From the NCBI GenBank assembly GCA_041686915.1, contig JAWLDB010000147.1, positions 1-6,917 on the forward strand: DNA of 6,917 nucleotides, written 5' to 3'. The stretch is from JAWLDB01 sp041686915 (GTDB lineage Bacteria > Bacillota > UBA994 > UBA5500). The notes beneath the pieces were generated by a model that was given only the letters and a program-made list of their open reading frames with translations, searched no databases and was not told where the DNA came from. This document shows, piece after piece, positions 1-4,110 of this stretch. A program made the translations under genes and the position numbers. Numbering within the stretch: position 1 is the first letter of the stretch; every line of letters starts with the position of its first letter.

Positions 1-147
1 CTTAGTCACATTCATCTGCTGGAGGTTCCGTCATTAGCCATTTCTTCTACGGATATTCGCAAGAGGGTGCAGGCAGGCAGACCAATTAAATACTTGGTCA
101 TGGAAAGTGTAGAAAACTATATACGCAAGTTCGGACTTTATCTTTAA
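1..147 (+). CDS. nadD: Nicotinate-nucleotide adenylyltransferase, C-terminal end (partial)
   Basis: This is the last 48 codons of an open frame that enters from the left edge and stops at TAA 145-147. NadD adenylates nicotinate mononucleotide to deamido-NAD in cytoplasmic NAD synthesis. The visible tail carries the ISSTDIRKR segment (residues 14-22 of the fragment), which matches the conserved C-terminal ISST-[DE]-IR signature of NadD nucleotidyltransferases. It is followed by the usual GRPIKYLV...V.NYI....LY ending. The catalytic HxGH motif would lie upstream of the window and cannot be checked. The position just before an LCP gene and rsfS fits the common Bacillota nadD-rsfS neighbourhood. 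Other nucleotidyltransferases of the family, such as coaD, end differently, so I am fairly sure. Confidence 0.88.
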   Translation, partial: LSHIHLLEVPSLAISSTDIRKRVQAGRPIKYLVMESVENYIRKFGLYL

Positions 148-168
148 TTTGCTGCCAATATTGACAGC

Positions 169-197
169 TTGTAAGGTAGAAATAGCTCTGTTATAGT
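169..197 (+). promoter_or_regulatory. Possible sigma-A promoter for the LCP-rsfS-methyltransferase operon
   Basis: TTGTAA (169-174, 4 of 6 consensus) is separated by 17 nt from TATAGT (192-197, 5 of 6). Transcription would start near 204, about 80 nt before the LCP start codon. The 137-nt gap between nadD and the LCP gene is large enough to hold a promoter, but no convincing terminator for nadD is visible in it, so read-through from nadD is also possible. A perfect TTGACA at 161-166 has no -10 at suitable spacing. Another -10-like TATACT (235-240) lacks a -35. Confidence 0.35.
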
Positions 198-284
198 TAA
201 AGGTGACCCTGGGGAAAAATTACCCCTTCGTCGATATACTTAATTAAGCTAGCTAAGATAGCCGGCAGCGCAAGGGGGAATTAC

Positions 285-1454
285 ATGCGCCGGAAGTTAA
301 CTGTATTAGCCGTGTTGACAAGCTTCCTGTTGATAGCCGGAGCCAGTGCCTGGTTCTTCTGGGTTAGATCAACCCCTACCAGTGCAATTGACACTCCAGG
401 GCAGATAAATAGTAGGCTCAATGTATTGATTGTGGGCTTGGACAAAGGAATTGACGGGCCACAGCGGACCGACACACTGATGTTAGCCAGTTTCGACCCT
501 GAGACGGGAGAGGTAAGCATCCTGTCCATACCGCGCGATACCAGGGTGATCATCCCAGGCCGACCAGAGAAGGACAAAATCACTCATGCTTACGCATACG
601 GTGGCATAAAGCGCACACTGCAGACGGTTAGTCAGTTCACAGACATGCCGATCAACTACTATATCACCGTAAGCACCGATGGTTTCCGCAAGATGGTTGA
701 TACGATGGGCGGAGTCTGGATTGATGTCGAAAAGGACATGGACTATGTCGACTCCGGGCAGGACTTGTATATTGATTTGACGAAAGGCTACCAACTGCTA
801 AACGGAGAAGATGCAGAGGGCTATGTCAGGTACCGCAAGGATGATAGTGACTTCGCCCGTTCAGCCCGTCAACAAAAGTTCATGAAAGAAGCGATAAAGC
901 AGGCCCTTAAGCCTGGTAATCTTTTGAAGATAGACGATATGTTCCGTGTTGCCATGGAAACTGTCCAGACCAACATTCCCTTGACCGTTGCGTTGAGATA
1001 TCTGCCAATGGCCTATTCATTCAACACTGACAAGATTACAACGTTTACCGTTGAGGGTAATGATGCATGGATCTTTAGTGAGAAATATCAAAAGGACCTA
1101 TACTACTTTGAACCTAACATGTCTAAGCTGAACGAAATTCTCGATACTCGCTTTAGGGCTTCCGTCAACAGCGCCAATGCAGACATCAAAGTAAGCATAC
1201 AGATCGCCAATGGTGACAAGTCCAGTGGCGAAAGGTTGGCCCAAATATTGCGCAAACAGGGCTATCAGGTACTAGAGGTGGTTGAGGCAGGGCGCGAGGA
1301 CCGGAAGGTTTCAGAGGTCATCAGCACACGCACTGACCCGGTTGGAGCGTTGGCGGTATCACGTTCGCTCAACATTCCAACAGTACTCACCGATAGTAAG
1401 GCGCATAAAACAGCTGACGTAGTAGTGTTTGTTGGGAGAGACATGCGGCCTTAG
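285..1454 (+). CDS. LytR-CpsA-Psr (LCP) family envelope glycopolymer transferase with LytR_C domain
   Basis: The product is 389 aa. LCP proteins transfer lipid-linked glycopolymers (teichoic acids, capsule or secondary wall polymers) to peptidoglycan on the outer face of the membrane. Residues about 5-27 form one N-terminal membrane helix after MRRK, giving a cytoplasmic N-terminus and an extracellular body. The LCP domain spans about 45-210. Its pyrophosphate and metal-binding residues are visible: RTDT (R61, D63), SIPRDT (R84, D85), and the later arginine-rich stretch VRYRKDDSDFARSARQ (about 181-196). Residues about 300-388 match the LytR_C module found at the end of many such proteins. The ATG at 285 follows an AAGGGGGAA Shine-Dalgarno at good spacing. 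The gene lies where yqeK is usual in Bacillus and leads toward rsfS. The family call is firm. The polymer and the paralogue name (tagU, lytR, cpsA) cannot be told from sequence. Confidence 0.93.
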   Translation: MRRKLTVLAVLTSFLLIAGASAWFFWVRSTPTSAIDTPGQINSRLNVLIVGLDKGIDGPQRTDTLMLASFDPETGEVSILSIPRDTRVIIPGRPEKDKITHAYAYGGIKRTLQTVSQFTDMPINYYITVSTDGFRKMVDTMGGVWIDVEKDMDYVDSGQDLYIDLTKGYQLLNGEDAEGYVRYRKDDSDFARSARQQKFMKEAIKQALKPGNLLKIDDMFRVAMETVQTNIPLTVALRYLPMAYSFNTDKITTFTVEGNDAWIFSEKYQKDLYYFEPNMSKLNEILDTRFRASVNSANADIKVSIQIANGDKSSGERLAQILRKQGYQVLEVVEAGREDRKVSEVISTRTDPVGALAVSRSLNIPTVLTDSKAHKTADVVVFVGRDMRP

Positions 1455-1517
1455 GGCAGCATGTCTTTTGCATGAAATGTGGTTTGCTGAATGCAATCAG
1501 AGGGAAACTTAAAGAAC

Positions 1518-1525
1518 GAGGTGAT
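1518..1525 (+). promoter_or_regulatory. Shine-Dalgarno site fixing the rsfS start at TTG 1532
   Basis: GAGGTGAT is an 8-nt match to the 16S anti-SD core and lies 6 nt before TTG 1532. The in-frame ATG at 1472 has no purine-rich site before it (it follows GTCTTTTGC) and would add 20 residues that do not look like RsfS. The site therefore supports a TTG start. Confidence 0.8.
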
Positions 1526-1531
1526 TGTACT

Positions 1532-1891
1532 TTGAACACACTGGATTTGGCACGACGGATTGTGGAGCTTTCAGATGACCGCAAGGCTAAGGAACCTGTT
1601 ATCCTCGATCTCCGCGCCGTCACTCTGGTCGCCGACTATTTTGTTATCTTATCAGGCACGTCTCGCACTCAGGTGCTGGGGATCGCCAACCATATTGAAG
1701 AAGAGCTATCTAAGGAAGGCATTTTGCCGTACCAAAGAGAGGGCGACCAGGATGCCCGTTGGATGCTGCTCGACTATAGCTCTGTGGTGATACATGTCTT
1801 CCAGGAAGATACCCGCACCTTCTATAACCTCGAGCGTCTCTGGAATGACGCCAAGCAAGTGCCGATTGATGCAGCAGGCAGCTTACAGTAA
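1532..1891 (+). CDS. rsfS: Ribosomal silencing factor RsfS (TTG start)
   Basis: The product is 119 aa from the TTG start, close to the usual length for this family (Iojap / DUF143, YqeL in Bacillus). RsfS binds ribosomal protein uL14 on the 50S subunit and blocks joining with 30S, lowering translation when nutrients are short. The N-terminus MNTLDLARRIVELSDDRKA aligns with the typical family start. Core motifs are VILDLRAVTLVADYFVILSGTS (about 23-44), RWMLLDYSSVVIHVF (about 76-90) and the conserved end around YNLERLW (98-104). It follows the LCP gene by 77 nt. Its last 23 nt overlap the methyltransferase gene, so the two are probably translationally coupled. A longer form from ATG 1472 is possible but has no ribosome binding site. 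Confidence 0.93.
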   Translation: MNTLDLARRIVELSDDRKAKEPVILDLRAVTLVADYFVILSGTSRTQVLGIANHIEEELSKEGILPYQREGDQDARWMLLDYSSVVIHVFQEDTRTFYNLERLWNDAKQVPIDAAGSLQ

Positions 1892-2627
1892 TCTCGCGCT
1901 GTTATACGACAGCTTGATGGCTGACGTGGACTACGCAGGTTGGGCAAGTTACCTTACTGGCCTGCTTAGTAGATGGCCAGCAAGCGGTCGCAGGGTGTTA
2001 GACCTTGGCTGTGGGACCGGAACGATGTCCATTCAGCTCGCTAAAGCTGGTTATCAGGTGACAGGAGTGGATATTTCGCCGGAGATGCTAGCGATTGCGG
2101 CTGACAAAGGCCTTGGCGCAGGTATCCCAGTGACACGCTGGCGTCAGATGGACATGCGAGACTTGCAGTTCACGGACTCTAGTTTCGATATCGCTGTCTG
2201 CGCCTGCGATGGCTTCAACTATCTAGCTAGTCTCGAGGACCTGCAGCAGGCTCTGCATTCTATACATAGAGTGCTAGCGCCTCAGGGCGTGCTCTTATTC
2301 GATGTTCATTCCGAGTATAAGATGCGGCAGATATTCGCTGATGGTCTGTTTGTACAGGAAAGCGACGCAGGCTGCTGCATCTGGCAGTCTGACTACGATG
2401 TAGACACGGAAGTTTGTGAACATTACCTCACCATCTTCCTGCGTGAACAGGACGGTAGATACCGGCGTACAGAAGAGGAGCACATCCAACGCTTCTTTCC
2501 GGTGCCGGCCATCAAAGCTGTCTGCAAGCAGGCAGGCTTTCGCGAAATCCACGTGTTACCATGGGGCGAAGAGGGTGGCGCACTTGTTTCGGACCACGAA
2601 CGCCTCCAATTTGTGGTCCGTAAGTAG
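1869..2627 (+). CDS. Class I SAM-dependent methyltransferase, YqeM-like
   Basis: The product is 252 aa from ATG 1869. It is a Rossmann-fold methyltransferase. Motif I is VLDLGCGTGT (43-52), the acidic residue that binds the SAM ribose is D68 in GVDIS, and a motif IV-like segment FDIAVCACDGFNYL lies at 106-119. The rest resembles the YqeM family that follows rsfS in Bacillus and many other Bacillota. The substrate is unknown for this family. I chose ATG 1869 because MQQAAYSNLALLYDSLM matches the usual YqeM start (YxxLAxxYDxLM). The frame opens further upstream, but that part is read entirely inside rsfS and is not family-like. No strong Shine-Dalgarno precedes 1869, which agrees with coupling to rsfS, ending at 1891. 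An 11-bp hairpin lies in its last codons. Confidence 0.87.
   Translation: MQQAAYSNLALLYDSLMADVDYAGWASYLTGLLSRWPASGRRVLDLGCGTGTMSIQLAKAGYQVTGVDISPEMLAIAADKGLGAGIPVTRWRQMDMRDLQFTDSSFDIAVCACDGFNYLASLEDLQQALHSIHRVLAPQGVLLFDVHSEYKMRQIFADGLFVQESDAGCCIWQSDYDVDTEVCEHYLTIFLREQDGRYRRTEEEHIQRFFPVPAIKAVCKQAGFREIHVLPWGEEGGALVSDHERLQFVVRK
2590..2620 (+). repeat. Inverted repeat at the 3' end of the methyltransferase gene
   Basis: The arms 2590-2600 (CGGACCACGAA) and 2610-2620 (TTTGTGGTCCG) pair over 11 bp with one G-U wobble, around a 9-nt loop. The structure lies inside the coding sequence, ending 7 nt before its last base. It is not followed by a U-tract, so it does not look like an intrinsic terminator. 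It could protect the 3' end of the mRNA, or it could be a chance result of the coding sequence. Confidence 0.55.
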
Positions 2628-2633
2628 ACTGTG

Positions 2634-2662
2634 TTGACAATACGTTCACAGGCCCGTATAAT
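2634..2662 (+). promoter_or_regulatory. Consensus sigma-A promoter for tRNA-Ala
   Basis: A perfect TTGACA (2634-2639) and a perfect TATAAT (2657-2662) are separated by exactly 17 nt. Transcription would start near 2669, leaving a leader of about 28 nt before the mature tRNA. The leader contains a short hairpin, CTCGTC-ACC-GACGAG (2674-2688), which would be removed during 5' processing by RNase P. The -35 begins 7 nt after the methyltransferase stop codon. Such a strong promoter fits a stable RNA gene. Confidence 0.92.
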
Positions 2663-2696
2663 AGTCAATGTACCTCGTCACCGACGAGATAATAAT

Positions 2697-2773
2697 GGGG
2701 CTGTAGCTCAGCTGGGATGAGCGCCTGACTGGCAGTCAGGAGGTCAGGGGTTCGAACCCCCTCAGCTCCACCA
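2697..2773 (+). tRNA. tRNA-Ala (anticodon GGC)
   Basis: The full cloverleaf can be drawn. The acceptor stem pairs GGGGCTG (2697-2703) with CAGCTCC (2763-2769). The D-arm is GCTC/GAGC with a 9-nt loop. The anticodon stem CCTGA/TCAGG (2724-2728 / 2736-2740) holds the loop CTGGCAG, with anticodon GGC at 2731-2733. The T-arm is AGGGG-TTCGAAC-CCCCT (2746-2762). The discriminator A2770 is followed by an encoded CCA (2771-2773). The third acceptor pair is G-U (G2699 with T2767), which is the G3-U70 identity element of alanine tRNAs and agrees with the anticodon. It reads GCC and GCU codons. It is a lone gene with its own promoter and terminator. Confidence 0.97.
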
Positions 2774-2787
2774 TTTCGATCTTTAAT

Positions 2788-2816
2788 GCCACAAGGTTTA
2801 AGCCTTGTGGCTTTTT
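2788..2816 (+). terminator. Intrinsic terminator of tRNA-Ala
   Basis: A perfect 9-bp stem, GCCACAAGG (2788-2796) and CCTTGTGGC (2803-2811), has a 6-nt loop and is followed by five T (2812-2816). It lies 15 nt past the CCA end of the tRNA. It may also end read-through from the LCP-rsfS-methyltransferase operon. Confidence 0.93.
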
Positions 2817-2830
2817 GCATGGTAAAAACT

Positions 2831-2883
2831 AGTGATGCCCCTCATCATCACTGAATATAATGTGGAAGCAGTTGGATGAGGGG
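2831..2883 (+). promoter_or_regulatory. Nested inverted repeats overlapping the peptidase ribosome binding site
   Basis: Two pairings share the same bases. The first is a 7-bp hairpin, AGTGATG (2831-2837) with CATCACT (2846-2852), whose 8-nt loop is CCCCTCAT. The second pairs CCCCTCATC (2838-2846) perfectly with GATGAGGGG (2875-2883), which covers the start of the G-rich Shine-Dalgarno of the downstream peptidase gene. The loop of the first hairpin is therefore complementary to the Shine-Dalgarno region, as in a pseudoknot or in two alternative folds. This could mask translation in any transcript that includes 2831. If the promoter at 2856 is used, the 5' arm is not transcribed and the repeat could only act as DNA. 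Confidence 0.4.
2856..2861 (+). promoter_or_regulatory. Possible -10 element for the M28 peptidase gene
   Basis: This is a perfect TATAAT hexamer lying between the tRNA terminator and the peptidase start, which would give a transcript start near 2868 and a leader of about 28 nt. No acceptable -35 is seen at 16-19 nt upstream. A TG dinucleotide at 2852-2853 is one base off the extended -10 position. The gene needs a promoter here because a strong terminator precedes it, but the evidence is thin. Confidence 0.35.
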
Positions 2884-2895
2884 GGGTGAATCTCT

Positions 2896-3684
2896 GTGGA
2901 TCGTTACCTATCGCAGATAGCAGTTACAGATCAACTGTGTCGGTTAAACGGGCTGCTGATGGCGCTGAGGGAAGAAGAGATCCCGTTCACACTCAAGAGC
3001 CAAAAGGTAGGTGAGCATTGGACCGAGAACGTACACGTTGAGATAATCCCAGGGACCCCTAAGGTCGTCATCGGGGCACATCATGACAGCGTTAAAGGTA
3101 GCACAGGGGCCAATGATAATGCTACTGGGGTCTGTGTTCTGTTGAAACTAGCCAAGACTCTTCGGCAAGTAGCACCAGCCATTCCACTGGAGCTTGTATT
3201 CTTTGATCGCGAGGAAAGCGTTGACCGGGGAAGTGAAGCATACATTCGTTATACAGGCAGGGAAAACATTGAGGCGATGATCAACTTGGATATCTGCGGT
3301 TACGGTGACACGATTGCGGTCGCTCCCATCAGGAACCTGCAATCCGGGATGTTGGCAAAAGCGCTTAATCAGCTTGACCAGAAGGAGCATGGTTTTCGTG
3401 TAGTCGAGCATCTGCCACCCGGTGACGATGTCACATTCGAGCAATACAGGATTCCTAACATCACCCTCTGTGTACTTCCAGAGGCAGAGGTAGACGTAGT
3501 GGCCAAGTTCGGGGAGCATATCTACAAGAATAGCCCTGAGACCATGGAAGCACTGCCGCCCCCGCCCTCCATCATGGAGACGATGCACAATGGCCCGAGA
3601 GATAGCATCGAAGTTGTCCAGAAAGGCTCTATGCAGTTACTTCACGGATTTCTGGCAGCCCTCGTAAGCAAGCTTGCCAAATAG
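2896..3684 (+). CDS. M28-family zinc-dependent peptidase (GTG start)
   Basis: The product is 262 aa and starts at GTG 2896, 6 nt after the strong Shine-Dalgarno GGGGGGTGA (2881-2889). M28 enzymes are co-catalytic zinc exopeptidases, mostly aminopeptidases. The expected metal ligands appear in order: H62 in AHHDS (with D64 as the HxD partner), bridging D74 in GANDNATG, E106-E107 in FFDREES (general base and ligand), D132 in MINLDICGYGD, and H231 in MHNGPRDSIEVV, where the family has its last ligand before a [PR]xDxxxxV segment. No signal peptide or membrane helix is seen, so it is probably cytoplasmic. A proline-rich patch, PPPPS, lies at 221-225. The gene stands alone between two terminators. 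The substrate cannot be inferred: aminopeptidase action on small peptides is the default, and other M28 members such as glutaminyl cyclases or deacylases cannot be excluded. Confidence 0.88.
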   Translation: MDRYLSQIAVTDQLCRLNGLLMALREEEIPFTLKSQKVGEHWTENVHVEIIPGTPKVVIGAHHDSVKGSTGANDNATGVCVLLKLAKTLRQVAPAIPLELVFFDREESVDRGSEAYIRYTGRENIEAMINLDICGYGDTIAVAPIRNLQSGMLAKALNQLDQKEHGFRVVEHLPPGDDVTFEQYRIPNITLCVLPEAEVDVVAKFGEHIYKNSPETMEALPPPPSIMETMHNGPRDSIEVVQKGSMQLLHGFLAALVSKLAK

Positions 3685-3688
3685 CACT

Positions 3689-3718
3689 GTGCTACGGACT
3701 CAATCCGTAGCACTTTTT
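3689..3718 (+). terminator. Intrinsic terminator of the M28 peptidase gene
   Basis: A perfect 10-bp stem, GTGCTACGGA (3689-3698) and TCCGTAGCAC (3704-3713), has loop CTCAA and is followed by five T (3714-3718). It starts 4 nt after the stop codon and separates the peptidase from the his operon. Confidence 0.95.
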
Positions 3719-3744
3719 AGTTCAACGGAGAAGCAAGATATGTG

Positions 3745-3773
3745 TTGACGCTTTCATGCTTTAGCACTATAAT
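3745..3773 (+). promoter_or_regulatory. Sigma-A promoter of the his operon
   Basis: TTGACG (3745-3750, 5 of 6) and a perfect TATAAT (3768-3773) are separated by 17 nt. Transcription would start near 3780, just before the T-box leader, and no other promoter is seen before hisZ. Strong constitutive initiation with control by attenuation is the normal arrangement for T-box operons. Confidence 0.9.
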
Positions 3774-3779
3774 GTACTA

Positions 3780-4073
3780 AAGTAAATAACGCCCCGAAAT
3801 CGATGAGCGGGAAAAGTATGCTGATATGCCAAGTGCAAGCGAGCCGGTGATGGTGCGAGACCGGCACAAGGGCTGCAGCAGAAACACCCCCGTGAGTGCA
3901 AACCAAACAGGCTTCTCGCCCCAGTAGGCTTTGCCGGTGCTTTCACCGTTATTTGAAAGCAGGTATAAGGACGCTAAGGTGTCCCGTACCTGGCAGAGTG
4001 GGCCGCTAACGCGGCCAACAAGGGTGGGACCACGGGATAATTTCCCGCCCCTTTTTTAGGGGCGGGTTTTTTT
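3780..4073 (+). promoter_or_regulatory. T-box riboswitch, histidine specific (CAC specifier)
   Basis: This untranslated leader of about 290 nt reads the charging state of a tRNA and lets transcription pass into the his genes when the tRNA is uncharged. Stem I: CGGG (3808-3811) pairs with CCCG (3889-3892), then AGTA (3815-3818, loop-E side) faces GAA (3881-3883), closed by TGCTG (3819-3823) with CAGCA (3876-3880). Specifier CAC (His) at 3885-3887 follows GAAA, in the same place as GGC after GAAA in the well-known glyQS leader. The apical part has GCCGGT (3843-3848) with ACCGGC (3860-3865). A hairpin GGCCGC-TAAC-GCGGCC (4001-4016) lies just before the conserved T-box sequence (4021-4034). There, UGG plus variable G4028 can pair with a CCA end preceded by C73, the discriminator of bacterial tRNA-His. 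The antiterminator can form from AAGGG (4020-4024) with CCCTT (4049-4053) and CGGGA with TCCCG (4033-4047). The 5' boundary is inferred from the promoter. Confidence 0.95.
4044..4073 (+). terminator. Regulated terminator of the His T-box leader
   Basis: CCCGCCCC (4044-4051) pairs perfectly with GGGGCGGG (4059-4066) around a 7-nt loop, followed by seven T (4067-4073). The 5' arm is shared with the antiterminator, so binding of uncharged tRNA and the terminator exclude each other. Confidence 0.95.
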
Positions 4074-4091
4074 GTGCCCAAATGCACGTCG

Positions 4092-4099
4092 AGGAGGAG
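4092..4099 (+). promoter_or_regulatory. Shine-Dalgarno site of hisZ
   Basis: AGGAGGAG lies 11 nt before ATG 4111 counted from its last base. This is somewhat long but is the only good site. The in-frame TTG at 4072, which would extend the protein, lies inside the terminator U-tract and has no site. A second in-frame ATG at 4120 would be even further away. Confidence 0.7.
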
Positions 4100-4110
4100 T
4101 CGTAACTTAC

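Noticed and set aside
161..166. Perfect TTGACA hexamer between nadD and the LCP gene
   Set aside because: The nearest -10-like sequences (TTATAG at 191, TATAGT at 192) are 24-25 nt away, too far. The pair TTGTAA/TATAGT with 17-nt spacing fits better.
211..226. GGGG...CCCC hairpin in the nadD-LCP gap as a nadD terminator
   Set aside because: The stem is only 4 bp with an 8-nt loop, and only two T follow.
239..254. Adjacent palindromes CTTAATTAAG and AGCTAGCT before the LCP gene
   Set aside because: They are short, AT-rich or self-repeating palindromes with no second copy in the window. No operator claim can be supported.
1468..1496. TTGCAT / ATGCAA inverted repeat upstream of rsfS
   Set aside because: Six base pairs around a 17-nt loop is expected by chance.
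3148..3588. 146-aa open frame on the minus strand
   Set aside because: It lies wholly within the M28 peptidase gene, whose motifs are clear, and its translation resembles no known protein. Other minus-strand frames (4349-4708, 5660-6052, 6450-6868) are likewise shadows of his genes.
2630..3750. Shared TGTGTTGAC at the -35 regions of the tRNA-Ala promoter (about 2631-2638) and the his promoter (about 3742-3749) as a common regulatory site
   Set aside because: Most of the match is the -35 consensus itself. The extra TGTG is too short to argue for a shared regulator.
3939..3960. Alternative hairpins CGGTG-CTTT-CACCG (3935-3948) and GCTTTC/GAAAGC (3939-3960) as a separate switch
   Set aside because: They fall in the linker and stem II region of the T-box leader, where such local helices are normal.
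4072..4110. Extended HisZ start at TTG 4072
   Set aside because: It begins inside the U-tract of the T-box terminator, has no ribosome binding site and adds residues not typical of HisZ.
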